Of a stretch of DNA of 64,000 bases, positions 1-13,800 are shown one piece after another; position 1 is the first letter of the stretch, and the number at the start of each line of letters is the position of its first letter. Made by a program: the position numbers and the translations under genes. The stretch covers positions 68,869,787 to 68,933,786 of the forward strand of contig NC_044282.2 of assembly GCF_004027225.2 (NCBI RefSeq). Reading direction: 5' to 3'. The notes beneath the pieces were generated by a model. That model was not told where the DNA came from and did no database searches. It saw only the letters and a program-made list of their open reading frames with translations. This stretch comes from Strigops habroptila (taxonomy: Eukaryota > Chordata > Aves > Psittaciformes > Psittacidae).

Positions 1-3000
1 ATTAAATCAAATGGGTATACTTCTTCCTGAAAAATCATTCTGGTTTGAGTAGTGGCATATCCTAAGAAAAAAAACTTCCAGAGCTTCCACCAGATAAAGT
101 TTGATGCATTTTGTGCTGCTGTAGACTTGCATCTCAAGTTTCAGCTGTACACTAGTGCTTTCAGCCAAGAAATGAATCTGACTGTAGAACTTTGCAGCTT
201 TAATGGCTTCACATTTGATTATACTTATACCCCATTTAGTCTTGCAAAGCATGAGAGAACTACGTTTAAGATTTCATAGAAATCAAGCTCAGGCAGCAAA
301 GCCATAGCTCATGAGACCTGTACTGCTTCACTGATGTTATAAGCAAAATCTGCTCAGGCATTTGAGTTATGAGTTCCCCAAATAATTTTTTCTGTACAAA
401 TGACTGTACCCTACATTAACGGTGAGAGTAGGTGTTAAGTTTTATCATACAATTTAAAACCACACTATTGCAATTTATTTAGGAGCTGACTAGGCTTCCT
501 GTGGGACCTGGTGATGAGCTCCGTTCTGCAAGTGGCAGGTAGTAGAGAAAGGAGCAATGCAGACCCTGATACTAAAGTGCTAACTAGAAGTTTCTCTAAT
601 TCACAGGATTATACTGTACTTAAAAGAAGTAGCCATATTGTACCTTATGTCATATGCTTTTAACTTTGTTTTTAAACTATAGTGAGCTTCAGAAGAAATT
701 GTATTTGTAATGGCTGAAACCATATTTTACCATTTGAAGTTTATATAATCAATTTCAGTTTTCTTATATTATTCTGTTCCTGCAGAAGATAATTTTATCC
801 TTAATGCATCATCAGTAGAATGTCAAGTTTACATGAATGATGGTAAAATGAAAGTATCTTATTTTGCAAACCAGCAGTCTCGAAACAGTTCCATTAGTGC
901 AGCAACAGTAAACACAGAGCTCGCAGAAACACCCAGCATTTTGCTAAATATGATCATTATTTTCCCTTCTTCTTGGCCTTGTCCCTGCAGCCATGTGCAG
1001 GGTAAACTGTTGGTCATTTCCAGAGTGACCCCTGGCTCTGACTCTTTACAACTTCTATTTCTTACCTTTTGCCTCAAAGAGGGCAAAACAGTAGAGGCTC
1101 TGTCTGCTGCTCTTATTCTTAGATCCAGCTCCTGTTGCACCATTATCAAAACAGTCTTTATGATGATTTGTTAGAGGTATTTTGCAGCTTTTCACATGTC
1201 ACCAATATATTCAGGTACACAGGACCAGGAGGCAGGCCAGTTATTCCAAATCGTACTACAACAATAACAGTAGAGCCAAGGCATTATTTCTTTACAAAGA
1301 AACCTATCTACACATTTTCCTCCATCCTCCCAACACAACCCACTCTGTGCTGACTTGTTCAGGAATTTTGCCATTAGTAAGAAGTGATCTTACACAAAGA
1401 TACTATTCTTGTTTTTCTGAATCATCCAATAATTACTAAAAGGAGAAATGAAGAGCACTGGAAATACTTTCTGGTGCATGTTTATTCTGGTTACCCAACA
1501 TGTTTATGCACAGTTTTGTTATGTTTAACATAAGACGGCTGTTTTGATACCTTTGTTTTACTTTATACTGCTATTTCATCTCAACTGTAGGTCTTATAGT
1601 TTATTAACAATTGCTGTTAGGTTAAAAAGATTAAAGATACACCAGTTAAAAAAATTGAGCCTTTAACCACTAAGCGATGTGTTGGGTAACGGAGGCTTTG
1701 GGGGATACTCTCAAGTATTTTGTTAGAATTCTTTGGGGTTGTGGGGCAAAAAGGGAGCAGTACAAAAGGGAATGCTGGTTTGGGTGTGTATGTGGATGTG
1801 TTTCAGCCCTCTACTCTAACAGTGGTTCCTGAGTTTTGCTCAAGCTTATCACTGTCATACACAAAGAACCTTTAAGTGTTTTTTAAGTCATTAGGATTCA
1901 CTGGAAGGTATTAGGCCATTGGTTTCAACTGGACTCCATTCAGATACATGGGTTCATTATGCACTCAGGATATGAACTTCCTGGACACAGATAAGGTGTT
2001 TGCACTATTACAACAGCATGTTTTACACAGAAGTCACAAGTGTGCTGATTTTGCTCAATAATGTATTTTCAAAGTAAATCTGACTACCCCCATTTACCTG
2101 CTTTGGTTAACATTGTGGAATGTTTTTGGTGGGCACTAACTAGACTAGTTTAATGTGAAACTAAATTGGAAGTGCACATCAACCATTAATGGGTGTTTAG
2201 TTCAGAGTCTTCACCCTCAAAACACACACAGCAAGTGCCTTCAGTGTGCAACACCACTTGTTTGTTTCTGCAGATCCACATCCACTGCTCCAAACTATTT
2301 GCTAACAACACAGACACAGAACTGAAAAGCTCACAGAAGAGCAGACTGCATTTTGAGACTTCTTGGAGTTGAAGCTAGTTCTTGTACTTGTTTTCACTGT
2401 GCCCAGAATAATAAGACTCCAATCTAAATGCTAAGAATTTCTAATATTGCAATAACCATAAACCCTAGAATATGACAGAAAGGTAATCTGCAAATCTAGA
2501 CTCGGTCTCCAGCTAAAGGGAGACTGAGGCTGCCAGACACAATGAAAGGAATTGCTTTTCCTTTCCACTTCAGTGCTGTAGGAAGAGCAATTAAAATCAG
2601 AAGGTGAGTCTCTTCCCTTTCTATTCCTACTGTCAGAAAAGAAGATGGAACAACTCCCAGCTTACTAGGTCAGCACAGTCCGCAAGGCTTTGCAGAATAA
2701 CAAAGATGCAAGTACTTCCTTATGCCTGAGGTTTGCCCTCTCAAAAAGACGTAAGTATAAATCATACACACATAAGTATATATATTGATTACATTTTATA
2801 CTTTGCTGAGCACTTTCGGAGATACTATCATCAGCTAGGCAGAGCAGGGAATGCATTTTAAGCGATAACCCTTAAGGACACTAACATGTGTTTTCACAAA
2901 AAATAATGCATCTCTCCTATACACCAATTCAATGCAACAAGCATATCAGGTTTTGCTGCTTTGTGTGGTTCTAGCAGAGTTAACCTGACCTTGCTCTTTA

Positions 3001-4150
3001 GAGGTAAGTCTTTTCAGCTGAAATATGTAACTGCTCTCATACGACCTCAAAGTCAGCCACTTATCACCTCCCACACTAAACTATGGCTATTTTGTCATCA
3101 TAAATCTGTTGAGTGGGACTGCATGTGCAATAATCACTTCTTTTTTTTGTAAGAAATTACAGACCAAAAGAACCTCACGAGTTTTGTGCATTTTACTACT
3201 TTTCAATCCACATAAAACAAAGTGAAAATGTACAATATTATCAAGACTGTTTCAGCTTTTGGGGGTGGGTGGGAAGACCGTCTTAATTTAAAGAAAGCTT
3301 TCTATTATTTCATAAAGACAGCCAACATAACGCACGGTAATAATATGGCATTTGGGAAAAGGTATGTATTATTTTAACGCTGATCTGACAAATAGCCATA
3401 ATTAAGGACTTCAGAATGGCTTGGTCTAATGCAGCTGCTCAAATAAATCAGAGTAGTATGATGCCTGCTCTTTATTCAGAGCAAATTCTGTAGCCTGACT
3501 CAAGGACGGGTGACAGAATGGTTTGACTGCCACTACATCACACCATGTAGAATTGAAAAAGAGTAAAGGGCAGAGTTGAGCAGAACAGAGCCAGCACATA
3601 TGCATAATGGGAATTGTTCTCTTATACATGGAGTAGTAAACTAGCTGCCTTCTCACCTCTAGTTACCCTTAGAGCTGGGAAACAGAATTCAGCTCTCAGA
3701 AATCACGTAATGACTCAGTTTGAAACCAGGTAAACTGGAATTAGTGACAGTATTATGCAAAGCAATCTCTGTCTCGGATACAGATTAAGGTAACTAACAA
3801 CATACACTCAGTTTATATGGAAATCATACTTGAACCAAACTCGGAAATGCTGTATATTTGCCTATTACTTAACTCCAAAGATACAAGTTACACTGAGCTT
3901 TCTGGTTACGAGACCACTGAGCTTATATCCCTCTGCTTTAGGCATTAACAGGGGCACGTAGATCAGGAGTGTGGCTGCCCTGCACTGCCTTATGGTCAAT
4001 AAAGGGGAGAGGTGCTGTCAAGGGTGATGCAGGTTTTAGGTGGGGATCAAATCTCTAGAACACCACCAATCCCTTTCTTCTTTCTATAAGGAGTCTTAAT
4101 CGAAGAATGTGTGTTATGTGATTGATGTTAAATGGTTTCACTTTAGAGAT
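1..4150. other. Intergenic DNA, no gene recognised
   Basis: AT-rich sequence. Open frames are all short (under about 115 codons) and show no domain, codon periodicity or splice context that I recognise. One weak exon-like stretch (482-536, flanked by ag and gtagta) lies on the plus strand but resembles no protein I know. Synteny memory from human 20p12 would put SEL1L2 on the plus strand somewhere to the left of NDUFAF5, but I found no Sel1-repeat coding (alternating Gly/Ala helices) here. Confidence 0.5.
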
Positions 4151-4169
4151 GGGACTCTGCAAGTTCACA

Positions 4170-4858
4170 GCTACAGGTTGGGCGGAGAAAAGATTCAGAG
4201 CAGCCCCGCGAAGAAGGACTTGGGGGTGTTGGTTGACGAGAAGCTTAACATGAGCCGGCTTCAGTGTGCGCTTGCAGCCCAGAAACCAACTGTATCCTGG
4301 GCTGCAACAAAAGAAGCATGACCAGCAGGTCAAAGGACCTCACTTGGAGTACTGCGTACAGTTCTGGTGTCCTCAACATAAAAAGGACATGGAGCTGTTG
4401 GAGCGAGTCCAGAGGAGGCCACGAGGATGATCAGGGGGCTGGAGCACCTCCCGTATGAAGACAGGCTGAGAGAGTTGGGGCTGTTCAGCCTGGAGAAGAG
4501 AAGCTGCGTGGTGACCTCAGAGCAGCTTCCAGTATCTGAAGGGGGCTACAAGGATGCTGGGGAGGGACTCTTCATCAGGGACTGTAGTGGTAGGACAAGG
4601 GGTAATGGCTTCAAACTTAAACAGGGGAAGTTTAGATTAGCTATAAGGAAGAAATTCTTTACAGTGAGGGTGGTGAAGCACTGGAATGGGTTGCCCAAGG
4701 AAGTTGTGGATGCTCCATCCCTGGTGGTGTTCAAGGCCATGCTGGATAGAGCCTTGGGCCACATGTTTTAGTGCGAGGAGTTCCTGTCCATGGCAGGGGG
4801 GTTGGAACTAGATGATCTTAAGGTCCTTTCCAACCCTAACTATTCTCTGATTCTATGA
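4170..4858 (+). mobile_element. CR1 LINE 3' fragment (sense)
   Basis: This is a 5'-truncated CR1 non-LTR retrotransposon. It contains the end of the reverse-transcriptase ORF: 4427-4771 reads with the CR1-typical blocks [20 protein letters not shown], then RTRGNGFKLKQGKFR and HWNGLPKEVVDAPS. The short 3' UTR follows (ggttggaactagatgatctt) and the copy ends in the ATTCTATG-type terminus near 4850. The upstream part (4170-4420) is frameshifted and carries a deletion near 4320, so the copy is dead. The divergence suggests an old insertion. Confidence 0.9.
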
Positions 4859-7800
4859 AGAAAGGTTTGGGTCCACAGTGCTTGTCTTGATGAGATTTTA
4901 AAACATGCAAGAAAATTGTTTTTAAGTAATTCTCATAGATGGATTTAAGTTGCTAGTGGAAATAGAAATGTTATTTTGTTATCAAATAAAACAAGTCCTT
5001 AATGAATTAATATATAAGCCCCTACCTAGATTTACATATTTTTCCTCTGTTCCACGAGGTCTAAAGATATTTAAGTTTGCTGGTGTCCAGATAACCCATA
5101 TCCAATGGAAATCTTTGAAGGAAGTCATTATTACCCAGAGACTGAAAGGATAAAATAGGTAAAGAAAGAATTCTCTTTAAATGGAATTCAAGAGGGAAAG
5201 AACGGAGCACATTTCATCTGTGATATTTCTGACTTTCCTATCACATCTATAAGGAAAAGATACAGTTTTTATATTGACCAGATGTTTCTGGAAAAAAACA
5301 TCAGCGTCAGAGCAGCTCTTCTGTCTTAAAGAATTCCAGCATGGCTGCTGAAAAGATGTCATTTCTTATGTTTTTACCATAATATTACAATATAATATTT
5401 GATCTGCAGTTAATTTTGCAAGGAAACCATGTAATCCACTTAATGAGCAGAGTTAAATATAGAAGACAGAGGTGCTATAATATATAATGATTTTTGGCAG
5501 CTGCTTATATTTAGGGAAATAAAACATTCTATCCAAGAAGTTGAAGATTGAAAGAGGAAGCAAATTCCCACTGTATGCCTTAAGTCTGAAGCGCTATTCA
5601 CCAGGGTACTAACAATCTTCAGAGCCAATAGCTCCAGATCTCATTAAACCATAGAATACTTTATGCATATTAAAACACAGACGTCTGGCTGATTCTTCAG
5701 ATGTGCTGCAGAAGTGTAAAATCTCACTTAGTTCTCCTGATAGTTTCCTGTCCAGCTTTACCAAAGTGCTTTTGAACTGGAAAGCTGCTCTAAGAACTTT
5801 TGTATTGCATAATTTCTTTCTCAAATTGGTGAAATCAATCCATGTTTGGTTTGGTACTGTGAACTGCAGTTATTCCATCATCAAAGGATTTACTCTTGCA
5901 TCACTTCACAAAATAAGATACACTATAAAGCCTTAAGCATATTAAAAACAAAGGACAGATAATAGGCTTTCACATCCTTGACTTGTACGACCATACTCTT
6001 TTACATAATCAACATACACGAATATTCTCTGCATCAAAAATTATTATGTACAATTCGTATATTTACAGCCAGTAAAACTGTAAAAGAAAAAAAATAAAGG
6101 TTGTCTTTTGCTAAATGAATCTTCCAGAAAAAAAATGTCATCTTGTAACCTCAAAGAATTGAAGGAAATTAAGCATAAAATTGAAGGAAACAGGCAGAGG
6201 TTCCCTGTTAAATATACAGTACGCAGTTCAATTAAAAACTATCTCAAGAATAAACAGTTCTATAAACATCTACTTGATTCTTCATCCAAGTGTGTTAAAA
6301 TATAATTTCACCACCATCCACTCTTGGATAAGTTTTGACTCTGAAGGGCTAGAGTCTTACAAAGCAATCCTTCATCAATTCAACAGCGGAAGCTCCACAT
6401 TTAAGGCTGAGAGTAAGGTTCTCCTTTTTAAAAAGAGAAAATAATTAACCATTGCAAATAAGGTTCTCTGGTATTTGAGCTCTTAGATCAGGACTAAATA
6501 TCTTTCGAGTCCTTTACTGAAGTCATTCAGGCTTCTTTGGTATTACGAACGACGCCCCTATGAAGCAGGCAAGGTCATGAAGACTGATGTTAAGCCCCTG
6601 AAGTAGTCAAGACCCAGGCACAAAAATCTTTACCAATCAACATGAAAAACTCCAAGATATTTTCAAGCAAACAGGACTCCACTGCAGCCTTCAAAAACTA
6701 ATGGACTGTATTATATGAAGCTGCCAACATATGAAGCAGACAAATAATCCTTCAGTACTTCTTCACCTGTATCTTTAAATCAATCTGTAATAACAACTCC
6801 TACTGCTGGTCTTAAATTCTTCTTCTGAGTACTAAAATATCTATGTGGAAGACAGAAACTTGCCTTCTCATCTGCCCATTAAAACTACAGTTTTGCTCCT
6901 GATGCCTTCTCAAGTATTTAATCCCTCTGTGTGTTCTTACCTTTGTCTAACAATTTGCATGTCATCTTTCCCCATTTTTATTATATTTTTAGCAAAGCAA
7001 TCAATTACAGGAGGTGAGGAAGAAAAGAAAATAACCTTTTCAGACCAATGGGATAGAAAAAGCCTAGCATAAGAAGGCAACAAGAGACAGACTTGCCAGG
7101 TCTCGTAGCAGTTGCCATGGTACTGTCTGACTTCTTGTCTACAATGGATGCAGACTTGCTCTCTCTCAGGCAGGTACACGCAGCCACAGGAATTACTTTT
7201 CATCCTCTCTGAGAGAGGAAATTTATTGTCCCCTCAACTCTTGTGCATCAAAACTCAACCTCATCCACAATGCTGAGAAATACTGAGCTTACCCTGAATT
7301 TCACATACAGTGGAGTTACCCTACAGCCCTTATCACACCGGCTCTTCTCTCGTTTTCAGCCACTCATCTTCACTACAGATCCTGTTTGTGTGACCCTCTC
7401 TCCAAAACTTTTCCAGTGTTTTGTATAGCAAAGTAATTAATGTTGCTCCACTAGTTGTAAACTTTCTGAATCTACAGCATACTCTTCCCTTTCCTTCACC
7501 GAAATCTGACTTATCCAAGCAACTAGGAAGACACTGACAAAGTCCAAATCTTATCTTCATAACATTTTTTAATCTTTATGATGATTGAACTTATCAATCT
7601 ATATAATGCCAAGGAAGAAAGAAGTAATAACTCCTCCTCCTCCAACTTAATCTCATTGAAAATGAGATTAAACTGATAAATGACAAATTTCCTTTCCCTG
7701 CAGAGCCTCGAGAGGAGCTCTTTTGGTGCGCTTTGTCTCTTTCACCTAAACGACATCACCTATTCTCAGTATTTCCAGAAGTCATTTTTGCCTTTGAGTG

Positions 7801-10800
7801 ATCTAAATCTCTCCTGGCTGTACTCCCAGCTCCCATTTTTAGCAGTAGAATTGAACATGTGCCTTGTCACCTCCAGTTAACAACAACAAAAAAAATGTTT
7901 CAAGTTTGTTAGATCTCTCTCCCTTATGTCAAACTTTTTACTTTCTTCCATCATCAGAACACTCAAACCTATTTCTCCTTCAGCTAAGCTATTGCTAAAT
8001 CCTATCTGCTTGCCTTTCACGTTGCTCCCTGAATCCTCTTTCCTCTCTCTCTGATCCTGAAGCCATAGTTGATGTATTTGACATTACCGCTTCTCCTGCT
8101 TGTCCCCCTGCGTTCTTTGGTTTCTTGGGAATTCAGCTGCTAACCACCCCTTGCCCTTGGCACCTGGTTTTGTCATTCCTTTATCTTTCACATTGCCTTC
8201 AGGCTTTTCATTTTGAGCATCAGAACTCTCCAACTCTCACCTAAACTGACATCTCAGGCTTTAGTTTAGCCTGTGGTGCTGTCTGAGTTCTCCACTCCAA
8301 ATGCCCTGTTTCTGAGTCCTTTTCATAGTGTTCACTGTCAGTACTTTGACACCTTTATCCAATAATATCCCTCTGTTAGGAATAACCTCTACAGATTTTA
8401 TGTTAAGATGGTTTTTTTCCTTTCTTCATGTCTCTTCTATTGACTATAAATCATAGGATTCTTATCACATGAAGTGTAATTCTTTATTGTACCTTCATTT
8501 TATCACCAGATAAAAGGAAGAAAACTTTGGAAAGTTCTGCAGGAAAAAGTTTAAAACTTTTCTTTCCTCAGAGATACTTTCTAAATTTGAAACCAGCAAT
8601 TATCACTCCTATATTTGCAGAACAGATTATATTATAGCTAATCACAGCAGGACTCAACCCACATTCAATTTGTTATGCATCAATGAATGTGGTTTAGGTC
8701 CTTCCATGAGTATGATGGGACCACAGCGAAGCTGAACATATATAAAATTAACAAGGAAAGAAGCAGCAATTGATATTGCAAATTGTTATAAGCTCCCATA
8801 TGTGGGAAAATTAAAAGTGGAGGATGAAGTGGCTACAACAGACAGGTACCCACTGAAATACACGTCATAAGGAAAGTCAGTTGTGCCACTCTGTTGGCTC
8901 TTTGCTGCTCCATGGACTACCCTCTCCCTCTGACAATTCTCACTTAGCATTTCCCTCAGAAATGAGCTAATCCCTGTAGAGTCAGTATAAAATAAACTGA
9001 GCCAAAAGGGGATTGGATGGTTTCAGAATAGCCCCTGTACCATCAATGAAGTAAAATGTAGAATAGTTGCCTTCCTCTGGGAACATGCGGAAAATAGACA
9101 TACCTTTGGTGTGTCTCTCCCATCTGTCCCTTCAAACTTTTATATTAGTCCACTTCTACAACCTGTTTGCAAGGATGGAGAAGTCACTTGAAAAACAGAA
9201 CTATCATCCCAGAAAACGCGAATTCAGAGTCGTGCTCTGGGTACCATTTATAGGATTCTGGGTCTACCTACCATTCTTCAATGAAAGGAAATTCTCCGAT
9301 TCCTCACTCCACTTAGCCTTGTGGAGCTAATGTAACTATGATAAATGAAGTGGGATGCCATCTGCTTTTAGTTTTTCCCCGAGTTTTAAGTAGTTACACA
9401 TAGGCAAACCTACGAAAGCAATACAGCTTCCCTGGCATAACTGCAAACATTACTAGTTTTATAATACTTTCATATTTGGTGACAAGAGGAAGCAAAAATG
9501 CTACCTTGAGTCAAGTCACAAAACGAAGGCTTTGCCCTTAGAAGTCCTTCTACTCTCAAACTGAATACACAACTGTAACAAATAAGCTGCTCTGGACAGC
9601 TTTCATTCCATCTGCAGGGGGGAAGATAGCAGAAACTTCTAAACCACTTTGCAAGCTTTGCACTTCAGGGCCTGAGTAACAAAGGGCAAACAGAAACTGT
9701 GAGTAAGATCCATTGCTGAATTCTTTGTGCCTCCTGCTCTTCCTTTGCAGAGGCACGCTCATCAGGAGCCTGCTGTCTTTCACTGGACTTCCAGCCCTGT
9801 AACTATCTGGGACTGCTTAGAACAATGACATTCTTCATACACTAGCCATAAATGCCAGCTTCGCTGTTTGTAGCTATACCCTTTAGTCCCTTTCAGAGTA
9901 GCATATGGTAATCATCACCAGCTTTAAAAAACAGTACCAATTTCATGCAGCAAAGGAAAGCACATATTGCAGTAACTCAGTAATCGGGAGATCAAAGTTC
10001 CAGACCTATTCCAGCCGGGTTCACGTGTGACCTTCTGTCAGATTATACATGCAGCTGTACAACTAATTTCTGCATAAGTAATAAAGATACCTGAGCTCAG
10101 TCCAGCTACAAGGTTACAATGACAAACCATGTTCTAGTTATGTAGTCACACATCTTCCCTTTTTACCTTTTTTCTTCTTACATTTTCCAGTGAATTTGCT
10201 TTAGTCATACTGGGACACTTCTTGCATTTACTTTCCGTGAGTGCTCAACTAATTGAGTTTTCCTGACATAAATGCCTGTGGAGAGGGAATGAATGTCAAG
10301 GTCTTATGCCAAAGCATTTGTGGGAACCTGACTTATCATTCAATTCAGAAATTATGTGCCCTCTTTCATTCAGTAAATGGAAAGAAACATACCATTGTGA
10401 TTTATTACCGAGTACCTCCAAGAAACACAGCTTGAAAATGAAAAACTAGCAGAGAGTCATCTACAGTACATAAAGGAAAAAGCAGGGCATGAAAAGGTGA
10501 AATGGAAAAATACATAAGGAAATTTAAATTATTAAATAAGGTTAAAGAAAAATATCACTTTTTACTTGTTTTTTAATCTTGAGTTGGTAATACCTTTAAG
10601 TCTTTGTCATTAGTTTTGAATGTGAACTTCAATATACAAGTTGTGAGCCATCTTTCTTCCCTTAGCTTCCTTTTCTTGACTTTGCTCTTCTAGTACTTGG
10701 TCAGAGGCAGATCTTCATGCTTATCACACATGTTCATCTGCTATAGCTGTAGTGAAGTTACATTACTCTTCCATCACAAGCTTCATTCTGTTGTAGCAAA

Positions 10801-13800
10801 TTTATACTGCATCGTTGAGTAAAATTTACCAGAACAGGGAATTTTCATACTTTTACAAATAATTGTGCTTTTTTACCTTTTGAGAAAAAACTTAGATTTA
10901 AATAGTCAGCAACATATTGCCAGCTGTATTAAACAGAGCAGCACAAGCTGCAAAACAACTTAATGCAACAATAACTGCAAATCTAGACACTAAAAAAGCA
11001 TAATCACATTCTATATTTCTGCAAATACATTATAAAAAATGAAAGATATGTATTTTACTAAAATACAAACTGTATATGGCTCACAGAATACTGATATTAA
11101 TGTCCTCATTACTGTTCAGTTATTTTCTTCTCATGTGTACCATTAATAAAAATAGTCAGTTAATGGCACTGTACTGAAGTTTAAATTAATTTTTTTAATG
11201 AAGTATGCTCAGGAAGTCTGTTCCACAGAACACTGCTGAAAATACGATTGCTAGGAAAACACTAAGATCAGATTGATGTAGGACTTCCAATGGATGGCTG
11301 ATGGGGGTGACTCTAAGTCCCTATTCTGAACACTGACTGCTGCATACATGTACAGCAGTGTGCTATTGTTTAGACTGCAAATCTTGAGCTGTAACTCGTC
11401 TGCAACCCAAAAACTGTGAGAAAGACTCTACAGAAAAACTGTGACCTAAGAAAGAGGTACAAGCACAGATTGACTATTCTCATCGTTGCAACACTGAAGC
11501 ATCTTTCCCAAGCGGTTTCTCCTTAACATCACATTCTCATTTCCACTTAGCAGTTTGTGTATAGGATTTAGTAGCTTTCCTCCCCTTTAGTTCTAATTTC
11601 TATGTTATGTAACAGAAAGCAAGTGGAAAACATATTCAGCACAGGTCTGTGCTGTGTCAACAGATATTTACATTTATTACAGAGTACAAGTGTTCTACTT
11701 CCAATGGTTGGCGAAAACTTGTGCTAAAAAAAAAACTACATAAGAGGAAAAAAAAAAATCAAGTATTGGAGTGCAGCAGAAATGCTCTTCCAAACTATAA
11801 TGTTGCTTTACTTACCTGGCCCTGCAGCCAGCTTCCAAACTTAGCCATGTGTCCAGTTTTTGAAACTTCTTGGGGAAACAGGGCTTTGCTTTGTGCTTAC
11901 ATCTGTTTTGTCAGTCCCAAAGCATTTTACAGGAGGAATATGTATTTTAATTTCCACTTTAAGATGTTTACTGTTTAGCTACTAGTGAAGAGAGATGCAC
12001 TGATTTACTGGATAAGATAGGAACACACTCTAAAAAGATGTATTTAAAACTCTGACCTACCTTTTCAGTCACCCCCTCTGAACAAAAGACCTGAGTACAC
12101 TTGTCTGCATAAGAATTTCTATTTTAGAAGAGTACAGCTCAGTCTGATGGAGGCCAGCAATGGTCTGCCTCGTGCTTTTCTCCTCTTGCTGAGGGGTTCA
12201 CACTGAGTTCAGGGACTAAAAAAAAAATATACTTTTAAAAATTTTAATACCTGCTTTTAAATATTAGTTCTTAAATAAGCTGAAGTTAGAAGACCCACAA
12301 AGTAAATTCTTTGGGTCTAACCTGGAACGCGATTGTTAATCAGAGACCAATATACAAATCCAACATTACGTACTTAGGAAACTGAAAGATAATATTTCTT
12401 CCTATAATGTATGCAACTAACACATTTTAAAAAGATATTTCACATTGCCCCGAGTTAAATCCTAGAAATTTAGGATCTTTTAATGGACCTACAAACAAGT
12501 AAACTGAACACAACAGCCTGTTTTGTTTGGCAGGCTGCTAGACACAGAGTACACAAAGCAGTCCACCGGGCCACAAAAGCAGGCCAGGATCAGCCACACT
12601 ATTCCATTTGCTCAGTTACCATTATACAGCAAAAGAGGAAGGCAGGCAAGTGTGCCATGGAAAACTATGACAAAGTGTGGTAGGGCATAAATCCTTTGCA
12701 AATTCAGTGTCACTAAGCTGGTGTTCTAATGCACAAGAACTGACTGGCTACTTTCACAGCTGCAGCTCTAATTTTATTCATTGTACTTATCAGAATGATG
12801 TATTAAAAGTACTTTTAAAATGGATGCACTGTTGAAATAATTAAAGCATTTTCATGATAGAGAAGCCTCCAACAGAGAAATCTTTCACATCCATCTCTTT
12901 TTCCAGTAATGCCTGCTTGCGTAGGAGAGGTGAAAGAGTCCATCATGAAAACATACTTCAAAAAACTTGGTTCTAATATTCAAGCCTCAGGATTTTTGTT
13001 TGTTTATTCACTCTCTAGGGAACAAGCAAAGTAGAAGAAACTTTCTGTTTTACTAAGTATGTGTTCTCATTGCCCATAATTTTTACCACTTCAGTCTTGG
13101 GGAGGTCACTGCAACTTAGCTAGGTCTTTCTCAGTTTTCTTTACTGTACTGCATGAAAACAGTCACAAAGAGAATTTCATATCAAACAATTCAGCTGTAG
13201 AAGGGAGGGAAAAATGTCTTTTGGATTCTATCAGCTAGAAATTCTCAAGTGTTCCATACCTGGTTACATCTAATGAACTGTACAACTCCTAGCAACGCTG
13301 TGCAGCAGCAGCTGCCTGAATCCCAGTTTGAGAATTTCTATCAGCTGAGGGACTTGGTATCCCTTTCCCTTCTCAGCAGAGTGTTAACAAGTTCTTTTTA
13401 TCTTTATCGTGTATGTGTATATTCTTTGTCTTTATTAATGCATACTCTACATTGAGAAAAAGTGATCCAACTATACTTAGGAGGCTGCACATAGAGAACT
13501 GGCCTGATACAAGCCACATGCTGACATATATTACAATATAGCCATAATACCATGCCAAAAAAGGACAAAACCCTACTTCTAACTCAGACAAAAAAAAGCA
13601 GATTCTTTCTTGAAGGAACTTTCAACTCTATTGCCATCCCTGTTTGAGCCAACACTTTAAAAACTCCTTGTACTGAACAGATTGGATTGGTATTTTACAG
13701 TAATGCATTTTGTCAAGGAAGCATCCAATGGGAGCAAGTTACTATATGGGCTCTAACATAGCTTGCCACATTTCTGCTAGTGTTTTCAATGTCCACATGA

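Noticed and set aside
482-536. Possible short plus-strand exon (ag before gagctgac, gtagta after ggcag)
   Set aside because: No homology to SEL1L2, MACROD2 or any protein I recognise, and the donor is weak.
4264-4771. Apparent small genes at 4264-4458 and 4427-4771
   Set aside because: They are fragments of the CR1 reverse-transcriptase ORF, not host genes.
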